Shown: positions 35,875-44,938, counted from the first letter of the stretch. The stretch: 64,000 bases of DNA from Chryseobacterium sediminis (GCF_008386505.1 NZ_VUNZ01000002.1:186001-250000); one strand, 5' to 3'. Program-made: numbers and translations. The notes: a model not told the origin generated them from the sequence alone.

Positions 35875-36257
35875 CAAAGGATAGATTAATCAAGGTGTTA
35901 AATTATTCATTTTTTGACATATATCACAGCTTTTTAATGAACTCTCCTGAAGCAACACATGATCATACAAATAAATTAAGAATATTTTAATTCACAAATC
36001 TCAATTTTTAATTTATACTTCGTAATTTTATCGTGGTTTTTAAACGTTTGGATTACCATATAGAGCCTAATGGCTGTAAAGCAAAGTATATTGGAATATT
36101 AGATATGATTTTAAGCATATTTTAATATTAAACTTTGTTAAAAGTGATTGAATTTTTAACAAAAAGTATATTTTTGTACAATTATTGATTTAGTCTATTG
36201 ATTTTGGAAATAATTTAAACGAAATAAATAATTATAAACTTTTAAAAATTTAAAATT
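35875..36257. other. Divergent intergenic region, about 380 bases
   Basis: Very AT-rich with no coding potential. It contains the full promoter of the carbonic anhydrase gene; the rest presumably serves the AraC-type gene on the minus strand, but no clear box was found for it. Confidence 0.5.
36148..36176 (+). promoter_or_regulatory. Promoter of the carbonic anhydrase/SulP operon
   Basis: TTG (36148-36150), 18 bases, then TATTTTTG (36169-36176): a full -33/-7 match, giving a leader of about 75 bases. Confidence 0.7.
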
Positions 36258-36926
36258 ATGTCACAATCGTACGAGGTTATTTTCGAAAACAACAAAAGAT
36301 GGGTAGAATCCAAAGTTGCTGAAGACCCGAATTTCTTTAAGGAACTTGCAAAAACTCAGCATCCTGAATTCCTTTACATCGGATGTTCAGACAGCAGAGC
36401 TACTGCAGAAGAATTGATGGGAGCAAAGCCGGGCGAAGTATTTGTTCACAGAAACATTGCCAATGTTGTCAATACTTTAGATATGAGTTCCACAGCGGTT
36501 ATTCAATATGCTGTAGAACACCTGAAAGTGAAACACATTATTGTATGCGGACATTACAATTGTGGTGGTGTAAAAGCAGCGATGACTCCTCAGGATCTGG
36601 GATTATTGAATCCTTGGCTGAGAAACATCCGTGATGTTTACAGATTGCATCAGGTAGAGCTGGATTCTATTGAAGACGAAGACAAGCGTTATGACAGACT
36701 TGTAGAACTTAATGTTCAGGAGCAGTGCATCAACGTAATCAAAATGGCCTGCGTACAGGAAAGGTATATTTTAGAAGAACAACCTATTGTACACGGCTGG
36801 GTATTTGACCTTAGAACAGGTAAGATCATTGATCTGGAGATTGATTTTGAGAAAACCTTAAAAGACATCCAAAAGATCTACAACCTTACAGGTTCAGATT
36901 GGGTAATGAGCAGAAAAACTAAGTAG
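36258..36926 (+). CDS. can: Beta-carbonic anhydrase
   Basis: The enzyme interconverts CO2 and bicarbonate. The 222-residue protein has all beta-class zinc ligands: Cys43 and Asp45 in GCSDSRA, His99 and Cys102 in GHYNCGG, with Arg47 forming the Asp-Arg pair. It is first in a set with a SulP transporter and a second carbonic anhydrase, which points to bicarbonate supply for carboxylating enzymes (as in fatty acid or arginine/pyrimidine synthesis). Its own promoter is clear upstream. Confidence 0.95.
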   Translation: MSQSYEVIFENNKRWVESKVAEDPNFFKELAKTQHPEFLYIGCSDSRATAEELMGAKPGEVFVHRNIANVVNTLDMSSTAVIQYAVEHLKVKHIIVCGHYNCGGVKAAMTPQDLGLLNPWLRNIRDVYRLHQVELDSIEDEDKRYDRLVELNVQEQCINVIKMACVQERYILEEQPIVHGWVFDLRTGKIIDLEIDFEKTLKDIQKIYNLTGSDWVMSRKTK

Positions 36927-36947
36927 TTTTTCTAAAAAGAATGTAAA

Positions 36948-37247
36948 ATGAAATTCTGGAGTATTATTGTATTAACGTTTTTTCTGAATTTTACAGCGCT
37001 GCCAGGCATTGCTGCGGTAGCGGGCTGGGATATTGCAAGAACGAATATAATAATCAACGAAGAAGAACCACATTCTCATCCGTCTTCATTCATTGTTTAC
37101 GAAAAGACTATTCCGAAACCTTTGGACGTTTTCGACTATCTGAAGTTTTCCGAACCTGATTTTCAGGGCGTTTCTTTTGTACTGATAGATGATTCTTTTC
37201 ATCTTTCACCTTTACTTACTATATTTTCTCCCCCTCCGGAAGCGTAA
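36948..37247 (+). CDS. Small secreted or membrane-anchored hypothetical protein
   Basis: A 99-residue protein of unknown function, 21 bases after the carbonic anhydrase. It starts with a signal-type hydrophobic stretch (FWSIIVLTFFLNFTALPG), then has an acidic/His patch EEEPHSHPSS and ends in Pro-rich SPPPEA. The His/acid patch might bind metal. Its position between the anhydrase and the SulP transporter suggests a linked role, but nothing in the sequence proves it. No homology to a named family is recognised. Confidence 0.7.
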   Translation: MKFWSIIVLTFFLNFTALPGIAAVAGWDIARTNIIINEEEPHSHPSSFIVYEKTIPKPLDVFDYLKFSEPDFQGVSFVLIDDSFHLSPLLTIFSPPPEA

Positions 37248-37394
37248 CTCCTATAGTTAGATTTTTTTGATACTATTTCCATATCATTTTTTGATATCGG
37301 ATACACACGTACTTTAAAAATTATTTTTTCTCAACTTTTTATAATTGACTTATTTACAAACAAATAAGCCGATTATACTTTACAGCTTCACATT

Positions 37395-38987
37395 ATGAAA
37401 AAGACATCATTAATAGGAGGAATCAAGGAGAATTTTCCTTCAGGACTCGTGGTATTTTTAGTAGCACTTCCGTTGTGTTTAGGAATTGCTTTAGCATCAG
37501 GCGCTCCCCCATTATCCGGTATTATTGCCGGTATCGTAGGTGGTCTGGTAGTAGGAACAATCAGTAATTCTAATATCTCAGTTTCCGGGCCTGCAGCGGG
37601 TTTAACGGCAATTGTTTTAACAGCTATAACAGATCTTGGCGCATTTGAGCTTTTCCTTTGTGCAGGGATTATTGCAGGACTTATTCAATTGGTTTTAGGG
37701 TTTGTAAGAGCCGGAAGTATTTCCAATTACTTTCCCAACAACGTAATTGAAGGAATGCTTGCAGCCATAGGAATCATTATTATTTTAAAACAGATTCCGC
37801 ATGCTTTAGGGTTTGATAAAGATTATGAAGGTCATGAATCTATTTTTGATAATGGCTTAAACTTCGGATATTTTACAGAATTATTTGGCGCTATACATCC
37901 TGGAGTCATTGTTATTACTTTAGTTTCAGTAGCAATTCTTATCGCATGGGATAAAATCCACGTTCTGAAAAGGCTGAAAATGCTTCCGGGAGCTTTGGTT
38001 GCGGTAATTGTAAGTATTCTTTTAAATCAACTCTTTAAGATGTCCGGAAGTTCTCTGGCTATCGAAACCCAGCATTTGGTTTCTTTACCTGTTCCGCAAT
38101 CTTTTGATGATTTCAAGAACCTGATTACCACTCCGGATTTTAATGGTTTCACAAATCCTAAAGTATGGATCGTAGGTGCAACAATTGCTATTGTAGCCTC
38201 TATTGAAACGTTACTTTGTATTGAAGCATCAGACCGATTAGACAGACAGAGAAGAATTACAGATACTAATCTTGAGCTTAAGGCTCAGGGAATCGGGAAT
38301 CTTATCAGCTCATTTATCGGTGGTCTTCCAATGACGTCTGTTGTAGTAAGAAGTTCCGCCAACGCTAATGCTGGAGCAACTTCTAAAATCTCAGCTATTA
38401 TTCACGGGATATTCTTATTAATCTGTGTACTTTCTATTCCTGTTATTTTAAATTTAATTCCATTAGCTACTTTGGCTGCGGTATTAATTTTAGTGGGATA
38501 TAAATTGGCAAAGCCGGCTACATTCAAACATTTCTGGCATTTAGGAAAATTCCAGTTTATTCCGTTTGTAGCAACGGTGGTAGCTGTTGTAGCAACAGAC
38601 TTATTAAAGGGAGTCGGAATTGGTCTTACTATTTCTATTTTCTATATCCTTCAGGGGAATATGAAAAGAGCTTATTATTTGAGCAGAGAAAGGCTGGATG
38701 ATGCAGATGGAATTAACATAAAGCTAGCTGAAGAAGTTTCATTTTTAAATAAGGCAGCGATCAAAAAAACACTTAAAAATATAAAACCAAGCTCAACGGT
38801 TATCATTGATGCCAGAAGCACTTCATACATCGCAACAGATGTACTGGAAATGATTCAGGATTTTGCCAATATCCGCGCAAAGGAACAGGACATCAATGTA
38901 GAACTTCTAGGCTTTAAAACTTCATACAGAGATTACGAAAGAAGTGAGGATTCCCATATTCTGGTTACTCACAAAAGAGCCATGTAA
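37395..38987 (+). CDS. SulP family anion transporter, probably bicarbonate
   Basis: The 530-residue transporter has about twelve to fourteen membrane segments and then a C-terminal STAS domain (SSTVIIDARSTSYIATDVLEM). N-terminal motifs such as FLVALPLCLGIALASGAPP and SVSGPAAGLTAIV belong to the SulP/BicA group of Na+-dependent bicarbonate and sulfate carriers. Two carbonic anhydrases flank it, so bicarbonate is more likely than sulfate. The start at ATG 37395 leaves a 147-base gap after the small gene before it. Confidence 0.92.
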   Translation: MKKTSLIGGIKENFPSGLVVFLVALPLCLGIALASGAPPLSGIIAGIVGGLVVGTISNSNISVSGPAAGLTAIVLTAITDLGAFELFLCAGIIAGLIQLVLGFVRAGSISNYFPNNVIEGMLAAIGIIIILKQIPHALGFDKDYEGHESIFDNGLNFGYFTELFGAIHPGVIVITLVSVAILIAWDKIHVLKRLKMLPGALVAVIVSILLNQLFKMSGSSLAIETQHLVSLPVPQSFDDFKNLITTPDFNGFTNPKVWIVGATIAIVASIETLLCIEASDRLDRQRRITDTNLELKAQGIGNLISSFIGGLPMTSVVVRSSANANAGATSKISAIIHGIFLLICVLSIPVILNLIPLATLAAVLILVGYKLAKPATFKHFWHLGKFQFIPFVATVVAVVATDLLKGVGIGLTISIFYILQGNMKRAYYLSRERLDDADGINIKLAEEVSFLNKAAIKKTLKNIKPSSTVIIDARSTSYIATDVLEMIQDFANIRAKEQDINVELLGFKTSYRDYERSEDSHILVTHKRAM

Positions 38988-39038
38988 TCCCAATAATTAA
39001 TTAATTTTTTTAACTTTAAATTTGAAAACAATAAAAAT

Positions 39039-39674
39039 ATGAAAGCACATACATACGAAACCCAATCTACTATCACTCCAGAGAAAGCATTAGAATTCTT
39101 AAAAGAAGGAAACCAAAGATTTGTAAACAACCTTAAGGCAAACAGAGATCTTCTTGAGCAAGTGAATGCTACCCGTGAAGGACAATGGCCTTTTGCTGTA
39201 GTTTTGAGCTGTATAGACAGCCGTACTTCTGCGGAGCTTATCTTTGATCAGGGATTAGGAGACGTTTTCAGTATCAGAATTGCCGGTAATTTTGTTAATC
39301 AGGACATTCTTGGATCTATGGAATTTGGCTGTAACGTTGCAGGTTCTAAGCTTATCGTAGTTTTAGGTCATACGAAATGCGGTGCTTTGAAAGGAGGTCT
39401 GGACGCTGCACAGATTGAAGGATTGGGAATGGATAACCTTAACCACCTGATCAATCATTTCAACCCTATCATCAATGATATTATTGAAGAAAATGAAGAG
39501 CGTTCATCCAAAAACAGTTCTCTTCTGGAGAGACTAAACCACCAAAACGTAAAAAGCGCTATTGAAGACATCCGTAAACAAAGCTCAACCCTTAAAAACC
39601 TTGAAGCAGAAGGTAAAATTAAAATTGTTGGTGCCAATTATGATGTTGAAACAGGTGCAGTAACTTGGTTATAA
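39039..39674 (+). CDS. Beta-carbonic anhydrase, second copy
   Basis: The 211-residue protein has Cys58, Asp60 and Arg62 in LSCIDSRT, and His111 and Cys114 in GHTKCGA as zinc ligands. It differs strongly from the anhydrase at 36258 (different N-terminus and spacing; an extra helical stretch near 150-190), so they are not a recent duplication; it may belong to another beta-subclass. It lies 51 bases after the SulP gene and ends at a strong hairpin, and so closes the bicarbonate set. Confidence 0.95.
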   Translation: MKAHTYETQSTITPEKALEFLKEGNQRFVNNLKANRDLLEQVNATREGQWPFAVVLSCIDSRTSAELIFDQGLGDVFSIRIAGNFVNQDILGSMEFGCNVAGSKLIVVLGHTKCGALKGGLDAAQIEGLGMDNLNHLINHFNPIINDIIEENEERSSKNSSLLERLNHQNVKSAIEDIRKQSSTLKNLEAEGKIKIVGANYDVETGAVTWL

Positions 39675-39712
39675 AAGATAAAACTCATTAAATTTCAATT
39701 ATAATTTACAGA

Positions 39713-39746
39713 AAATGCCATCGGAATCCGGTGGCATTTATTTTTG
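39713..39746. terminator. Bidirectional terminator between carbonic anhydrase and pth
   Basis: Arms AAATGCCATCGGA and TCCGGTGGCATTT form a 13-bp stem with one G-T pair and almost no loop beyond one base; T-rich sequence lies on the plus side and a shorter run on the minus side. The genes converge here. Confidence 0.75.
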
Positions 39747-39830
39747 GCATGCAATTGTACAGTAGCAAGGTCAATAAAATATCTCATCCTTATTACCCTT
39801 TTCTATAATCTCTTACTTGCTGTCTTTGTA

Positions 39831-40394
39831 TTATTTCCCGTTAAAAGCAGACATCGTATTATTCAATCCAGCAAAAACGAAAGAAAGGCTCGCTTTTGAA
39901 AAGGTTTCAATTCTCTCGGTAAGCTTTACTGCTTCTTCTTCATTCCAGGTTCCTAATACATAATCTACCTGTCGTCCGGCAGAGAAATCAGCAGAGATCC
40001 CGAAACGAAGCCTTGCATAATTCTGGGTCTGTAATACTTCATTAATATTTTTGAGGCCGTTGTGGCCTGCATCAGAACCTTTCCCTTTCAATCTTAATGT
40101 TCCGAAAGGAAGAGCAAGATCATCTGTCACAATCAACACATTCTCCAAAGCGATATTTTCTTTCTGCATCCAGTATTTCACTGCATTTCCGGAAAGATTC
40201 ATGTAGGTATCAGGCTTAAGGATAAAAACTTTTCTGCCTTTATGTTTTCCTTCTGCCAGCCAGCCAAAGTTGGAAGTATTGAATGATACTTCAAGAGTTT
40301 CAGCTATTTTTTCCGCTACTTTAAACCCTATATTATGTCGTGTATTTTCATATTCTGAGCCTTTGTTACCAAGCCCAACGATTAAATATTTCAT
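39831..40394 (-). CDS. pth: Peptidyl-tRNA hydrolase
   Basis: Pth frees tRNA from peptidyl-tRNA that falls off the ribosome. The 187-residue protein has Asn10 and catalytic His20 in [16 protein letters not shown], Asn66 in YMNLSG, Asp91 or Asp92 in VTDDLALP and His111-Asn112 in DAGHNGLK. Length and motifs match bacterial Pth exactly. It is a single gene with a good promoter whose -33 element overlaps the terminator of the lipoprotein gene upstream. Confidence 0.97.
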   Translation of the reverse strand: MKYLIVGLGNKGSEYENTRHNIGFKVAEKIAETLEVSFNTSNFGWLAEGKHKGRKVFILKPDTYMNLSGNAVKYWMQKENIALENVLIVTDDLALPFGTLRLKGKGSDAGHNGLKNINEVLQTQNYARLRFGISADFSAGRQVDYVLGTWNEEEAVKLTERIETFSKASLSFVFAGLNNTMSAFNGK

Positions 40395-40407
40395 CAGAAA
40401 TTTTTTG

Positions 40408-40439
40408 CAAAATTAAGGGATAAAAAATAAAAAACTCAA
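40408..40439 (-). promoter_or_regulatory. Promoter of pth
   Basis: Minus strand: TTG (40439-40437), 21 bases, TAATTTTG (40415-40408). ATG follows 13 bases later. The -33 element is inside the hairpin that ends the upstream gene. Confidence 0.65.
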
Positions 40440-40460
40440 TCTTATGAAAGATTGAGTTTT
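40431..40460 (-). terminator. Terminator of the 40481 lipoprotein gene
   Basis: Arms AAAACTCAATCTT and AAGATTGAGTTTT with a four-base loop; on the minus strand a T-rich run follows. Confidence 0.8.
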
Positions 40461-40480
40461 AATATTGTTAAAAAAGTCTT

Positions 40481-41413
40481 CTATTGTGGTTTGTAGATAT
40501 AATTAACGCCATATCCTTTTGTCATGTAAGTCTGAGGATCATAAACGTAATTGGTACTCTTTACAATCGGAGTTGGAATTGGTGGCGAAAGATCTGTCAC
40601 CGACCATCTCTTAGGGTTGTTTGGAGATAAAATAAGACTTTCTTTATCATTGATTACTGTAGATAATAGTCTTGAAATCTTATATACATGTGGCAATAAT
40701 GTGAACGGGCTTACCTGATCATCATATGCATAATATTCATAGCTATACTTTCCTGTAACAGCACCGAACGCACCCCCTGTCATTGTACCATAGTTTCTTG
40801 TCACTTTAGATACGTTATCTCCTACATATGTATAAGCCGTTTTAGAGTAATCTGTGAAAGCAAGCGGCACTCCTGCTACATCCGGACCATTCTTCATAAT
40901 GATAGAGTCCAATTTCCCTGTAGCTGTGCTATATTTGATATTGTAAAGGCTCTTCTCTTTTTTCAGTAATGTCTGTGGCCCTGGAGGATCTCCCGGTATT
41001 ACAGGTGGAGGTCTTCTGAAGATAGAACGGTTTTCAGAAATAGTCTGCAGCTTACTGTTATTGGCGTAAGTGAATAATTGAGTGTAGGATACACTGTCCT
41101 TATCAAGTTTTCCGTTTCCGTCAAGATCCAAAAAGCCGTTGAAATTAATCTGGCTGATTTTATCTCCACTGTACATAATATTAGTAACTGAAGCACTGTC
41201 TGTAAGTACTTTGGTCACAAGAAGCCCGCTGTACTGATATTCGGCGATAGTATCTTTATCTGTAATTTCTCTGTATAATGCTCTGGGACCGCTTAATCCT
41301 CCTGTATTGTTAAGATCCAGCAATGGATTTCCATCCTCATCCAGCATGTCCTTGCAGGAATGTATTGAGGAGAATCCTGCGATTAGTAAAATAAAATAGA
41401 AAATTTGCTTCAT
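40481..41413 (-). CDS. Lipoprotein, hypothetical (paralogue of the next gene)
   Basis: A 310-residue exported lipoprotein: signal sequence and the lipid-attachment cysteine in SIHSCKD (about residue 20). The mature part has many Tyr/Asn beta-strands like YD-type or lipocalin-like outer proteins (YSYEYYAYDDQ, KSTNYVYDP). It matches the adjacent 41513 protein in the C-terminal third (SPNNP, then a Tyr-rich end), so the two are tandem relatives. A promoter box TATATTTG lies on the minus strand at 41447-41440. Function unknown. Confidence 0.82.
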   Translation of the reverse strand: MKQIFYFILLIAGFSSIHSCKDMLDEDGNPLLDLNNTGGLSGPRALYREITDKDTIAEYQYSGLLVTKVLTDSASVTNIMYSGDKISQINFNGFLDLDGNGKLDKDSVSYTQLFTYANNSKLQTISENRSIFRRPPPVIPGDPPGPQTLLKKEKSLYNIKYSTATGKLDSIIMKNGPDVAGVPLAFTDYSKTAYTYVGDNVSKVTRNYGTMTGGAFGAVTGKYSYEYYAYDDQVSPFTLLPHVYKISRLLSTVINDKESLILSPNNPKRWSVTDLSPPIPTPIVKSTNYVYDPQTYMTKGYGVNYIYKPQ

Positions 41414-41439
41414 TTCCTTGTAATTGATTATTTTTTTGA

Positions 41440-41447
41440 CAAATATA
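41440..41447 (-). promoter_or_regulatory. -7 box for the 40481 gene
   Basis: TATATTTG on the minus strand, exact consensus, 26 bases before the ATG at 41413. Confidence 0.55.
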
Positions 41448-41512
41448 ATTTTTTTTACCTAAAAATTATATGATTATTTTATATTCTGGTAAGATTAATG
41501 ATTATCTCTCTC

Positions 41513-42385
41513 CTATAAATTTTTATAGGTAAAAGCAACATTCTGGTTTTTCTCCACAACTACATACCCTTGATTATCATAAGAATAACTCTGAGCTGTA
41601 TTCACCGGAGTAGCTGGCGAAGGTAATTCTATAAACATTGAAGTAGGGTTATTCGGAGAGATTTTATAGAATTGAGCCGGGTTTATCAGACTTCGTGTGA
41701 TGAAATAAACTGTTGAAAGTGTAGAGTAAGGGCTTTTTTGAGCATCATAGTTCTGAAAGCTGTACTTGCTTACTACTGCAGTACCCATATTCGGGTTTCC
41801 ATTGATATCTAATATTCCTTTGGAACAAACTACCTGAATAACATTTTCTCCGCTATACACAAAGCTATAGTCTATAAATTTGTTATAAGCACTGATACCG
41901 CCTTCTTTTCTCTTCTCAAGAATCTTAGTAAGTTTATTGGTCGTTGCATTATAAGTAAAAGTATAGTCACTTATAACAGACACTGAAGGCGTAGCACCCG
42001 TTGTAGTAGAAGTGGCGTTATAAATCTTTTTCCCTGTAGGATCAGGAACAATATTAAATTCATAAACGAGACTGGATGCTGCTGAACTTACATATTTAAT
42101 TTTTGTAATATTCTTGTTCGTATACGTTATTGTACCTGTATAAAAAGCACCGGAAGCAGATTCATCTTTAGAAACCGCAGTCTGTAAATCTCCCGTTACT
42201 GCTGCTGTAACATATTCTTCCTGAGAAATATTATTCGCACTAACCTTTGCTAAAACCTTTTTAGGTGGCGGACCATCATCCGGATTCGGGATAGATTCCG
42301 TGGGATCTGAGGTAGTATTACATGCTGTCAGCAGCCCAAGAAAAGCAATACCGGCAAACATTTTTAAAAAATAGTTTTTTACCAT
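41513..42385 (-). CDS. Lipoprotein, hypothetical (paralogue of 40481)
   Basis: A 290-residue lipoprotein. The signal sequence ends in GLLTACNTTS (Cys about residue 18 counted from ATG 42385), so lipid attachment is clear. The C-terminal part has SPNNP, a Tyr-rich SYSYDNQGYVVVE and ends in FTYKNL, the same plan as the neighbour. The longer reading from TTG 42409 is rejected, because that TTG belongs to a -7 box. Function unknown; surface-exposed lipoprotein likely. Confidence 0.82.
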   Translation of the reverse strand: MVKNYFLKMFAGIAFLGLLTACNTTSDPTESIPNPDDGPPPKKVLAKVSANNISQEEYVTAAVTGDLQTAVSKDESASGAFYTGTITYTNKNITKIKYVSSAASSLVYEFNIVPDPTGKKIYNATSTTTGATPSVSVISDYTFTYNATTNKLTKILEKRKEGGISAYNKFIDYSFVYSGENVIQVVCSKGILDINGNPNMGTAVVSKYSFQNYDAQKSPYSTLSTVYFITRSLINPAQFYKISPNNPTSMFIELPSPATPVNTAQSYSYDNQGYVVVEKNQNVAFTYKNL

Positions 42386-42406
42386 ATAGAATTTTTTTAG
42401 CTTGCC

Positions 42407-42440
42407 CAAATATAATTCAATTTTCGATAATACACTTCAA
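42407..42440 (-). promoter_or_regulatory. Promoter of the 41513 gene
   Basis: Minus strand: TTG (42440-42438), 23 bases, TATATTTG (42414-42407). The ATG at 42385 follows 21 bases after the box. Confidence 0.6.
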
Positions 42441-42483
42441 TTTATATGGACAAATTCACAAAAAATAGAGTTAATAAACAAAA

Positions 42484-42512
42484 AAAATCTAAAAACATAA
42501 CGTTTTTAGATT
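42484..42512 (-). terminator. Terminator of the three-gene QVGI operon
   Basis: Arms AAATCTAAAAAC and GTTTTTAGATTT with a loop of about five bases, A-rich upstream on the plus strand, which gives a T-run on the minus strand. Confidence 0.75.
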
Positions 42513-42537
42513 TCAAATTATTGTATTATCATAAAAA

Positions 42538-43275
42538 TTAATAAGGCTGCAATATAGATGTTGTCAAAACAGATTGTGACATATCACTATTAAGGTAAGT
42601 GGTATCAACAGCTCTTCCTATTCCCAGAGTTGTTCCTGAGATTGCTCTTTTGATACAAGCCACTTTCACACTATATTGGTTTTTGGGAGTAAGATTCGCA
42701 AGAGTAGCATTAAGGTTAAAAATCTTGTATGCACCACTATCTCCTAATAAAACATCTGTTCTTACCGCTCTAAGTTTATCATCTATAAAAATACCGCAGG
42801 CAAAACTCGCTGAGCTTGTTCCTGTTTTTTGAACAGTAGTCTGAAAGGAAAATGTAGCTTTATTCACCATATTGGTTACAGAGAATGTATCCACTGCCCC
42901 CGGAAGTACTGTCCAGTTTCCCGCTAAAGCATCTCCATCGCTATAAGGAGTAGTCGCTCCGTTTGGCGCAACAAAAGAGACTCCTGTTTTATCAGCAACC
43001 GTATTGATTGAAAAAACAGACATACTTCCTTGTCCATCTGCAATTTTTATCGACTTCCAGTCATTTGTAGCCAGGTCTGCATTATTGTGAAAGATATCAC
43101 CTGTTGTTCCGGCAGATCCTCTCAATACATCTGTACCCGCTGTTCTTAATTCTTTTCCAACATTCAGATCTCCGTTTACATCCAGCATATTAGTCGGATT
43201 AGGAGTATTAATACCCACTTGAGCAGCAACAACAACAGTTAACAGAAGTGATGTTACAAATAATATTTTTTTCAT
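42538..43275 (-). CDS. Secreted protein with QVGI...LDVNG start, third of three
   Basis: A 245-residue exported protein: signal peptide ending in VVAAQ, then VGINTPNPTNMLDVNGD. This opening, with QVGI.T..P...LDVNG, is shared with the next two genes and is common in secreted Bacteroidota proteins; it resembles the start of phage tail-fibre-like or adhesin repeats. The body is a beta-rich domain ending in Leu-Gln-Pro-Tyr, with SFACGIFIDDKLRAVRTD also seen in the relatives. No T9SS sorting domain was found, so how it is exported past the periplasm is unknown. It lies 9 bases after the upstream gene and ends before a clear terminator. Confidence 0.8.
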   Translation of the reverse strand: MKKILFVTSLLLTVVVAAQVGINTPNPTNMLDVNGDLNVGKELRTAGTDVLRGSAGTTGDIFHNNADLATNDWKSIKIADGQGSMSVFSINTVADKTGVSFVAPNGATTPYSDGDALAGNWTVLPGAVDTFSVTNMVNKATFSFQTTVQKTGTSSASFACGIFIDDKLRAVRTDVLLGDSGAYKIFNLNATLANLTPKNQYSVKVACIKRAISGTTLGIGRAVDTTYLNSDMSQSVLTTSILQPY

Positions 43276-43284
43276 AATCCGCTT

Positions 43285-44106
43285 TTAGTTTATAATGGTG
43301 TTAAACACTTCTGGAACTTCATATACATCTACTTTAAGAGATGACTGTGAAATAAAACCGTTAATATTAGTATATACATTAGTTCCTATCGTAAGGGTAT
43401 TGCTGGCCGCTCCATAAGAACCCAATCTTGTACAAGCAACATCTACGGTATGATTTCCTTTCGCAAGATTATCCACAATACCAATCTGAGTATGGGTAAG
43501 GAAAGGATATGAAGTAGTGATCGCTTTTAAGTTTCTTTGTCTCAGATTCACCAGTTTGTTGTCTACAAAAATCCCGCAGGCATAATCTATTGAAGTATCT
43601 GTAGAACCCGCTCCTCCAAAATCCGCCTGTACAACCGTTTCAAACTGGAAGTAAGCTTTGCTCTGGGTACTGAATACACTGATCACCTGTGAAAGGTTAT
43701 TTATTTTTTTAAAATTAGTAAGACTGCCGATATCTTTTCCTTTGGTAAAAGTTCCCCCTCTTGAAGCAAGACCCACCGAAGAATCATCCGAAGAGGTAAA
43801 TGAAACCCCTACTTTATCTGAAAAAGAGTTGTTGTAGATCAGATAAAATTTATTGGGTTCATATTCAGGAATACGAAGTGATTTCCAGATCGGGGCAAAG
43901 CCTTCTCCCTGAGAAACCAGCAACTGGTCATTATTTCCCTGAGAAATTGAATTATCGGTAGTGTTAAGAACCGCAATTTTATTTCTGAAATTTACATCTC
44001 CGTTTACATCCAGGTTTGCTTTTGGAGTATCTGTTTTTATTCCTACCTGAGCTGACACCAAAAGTCCTAAGGTCAAAGACAGCGTTGATAATAGTTTTTT
44101 CATCAT
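43285..44106 (-). CDS. Secreted protein with QVGI...LDVNG start, second of three
   Basis: A 273-residue exported protein with signal peptide, then QVGIKTDTPKANLDVNGDVNFR. The core repeats the pattern of its neighbours: a Ser/Asn-rich region, then DYACGIFVDNKLVNLRQ, then HTVDVACTRLGS. The ATG ATG start overlaps the stop of the upstream gene by one base (TAATG), so the genes are translated in series. Presumably the three proteins form related subunits or alternative forms of one surface structure; this is inference. Confidence 0.8.
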   Translation of the reverse strand: MMKKLLSTLSLTLGLLVSAQVGIKTDTPKANLDVNGDVNFRNKIAVLNTTDNSISQGNNDQLLVSQGEGFAPIWKSLRIPEYEPNKFYLIYNNSFSDKVGVSFTSSDDSSVGLASRGGTFTKGKDIGSLTNFKKINNLSQVISVFSTQSKAYFQFETVVQADFGGAGSTDTSIDYACGIFVDNKLVNLRQRNLKAITTSYPFLTHTQIGIVDNLAKGNHTVDVACTRLGSYGAASNTLTIGTNVYTNINGFISQSSLKVDVYEVPEVFNTIIN

Positions 44107-44927
44107 TAGTTGGTTTTATAGCTCACGTATTCAATAACGTCCATTTTCATTGTAGATTCCAAAGTAAACGCACTGGAAGCTCCATTGGAAGCCTGTACAT
44201 TACGTCCGATGGCAAATTGTGAGTTAGAATTTGAAGTATCAATCTTTCTGCATGCAATCTCGATTGTATGAGCGCCAACAGGAACGTTCTGTTCGGTATA
44301 ATTAAGGGTGAAAATATAGTCCTGAAGGCCATTTTTCCCACTGTTATTATTGGAAGCAATTCTATCCGGACGTACAGCTACCAAGGTTCCGTTTCTGAAA
44401 ACACCGCAGGCAAATCTTACACTTTCTATCGTCGTAGAAGTAGGTGCTTTTATCTCAATCCCTGTCTGGAACTGATAAGTAAGTCTGTTTTTACCATTTT
44501 TGATGGTAAAGGTATTATTTAGCCCATCAATCTTTTTCCAGATTCCTTTAGTAGCATCAGTAATATTATCTCCAACACTGTTTTTGTAAATACCATCACC
44601 AGCAGTACCATCAGTAAGTGATATAATACCTGCTTGGTCTGACGACAGATAAGAGTTGATCAACTTATACTGTCCCTCTTCCATAAAGGAAATGTTCAAA
44701 GACTTCCACACGGGAGGCAAACCCTCACCCTGAGAAACCAAAACCTGGCCGTTTAACCCGGCATCTCCAGCCTGAGTTGAAGTTCCGCCTACTCTAAGCT
44801 CTTTTCTTAAGGTGGTTTTTCCATTCACATCAAGAACAGATTTAGGTTTTGCAGTACCTATTCCCACCTGTGCGTTAGCGCAGAATGAAATAAGTCCAGC
44901 CGCGCAGCAATATATAATTTTTTTCAT
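44106..44927 (-). CDS. Secreted protein with QVGI...LDVNG start, first of three
   Basis: A 273-residue exported protein. From ATG 44927 the signal peptide is MKKIIYCCAAGLISFCANAQ, directly followed by VGIGTAKPKSVLDVNGKTTLR. Later it shows RFACGVFRNGTLVAVRPDR and HTIEIACRKIDTS, the same two landmarks as in its relatives. The reading from TTG 44951 is rejected: that stretch includes a -7 box. It heads the operon of three. Function unknown; a role at the cell surface is likely. Confidence 0.82.
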   Translation of the reverse strand: MKKIIYCCAAGLISFCANAQVGIGTAKPKSVLDVNGKTTLRKELRVGGTSTQAGDAGLNGQVLVSQGEGLPPVWKSLNISFMEEGQYKLINSYLSSDQAGIISLTDGTAGDGIYKNSVGDNITDATKGIWKKIDGLNNTFTIKNGKNRLTYQFQTGIEIKAPTSTTIESVRFACGVFRNGTLVAVRPDRIASNNNSGKNGLQDYIFTLNYTEQNVPVGAHTIEIACRKIDTSNSNSQFAIGRNVQASNGASSAFTLESTMKMDVIEYVSYKTN

Positions 44928-44938
44928 AATAAGGACTG

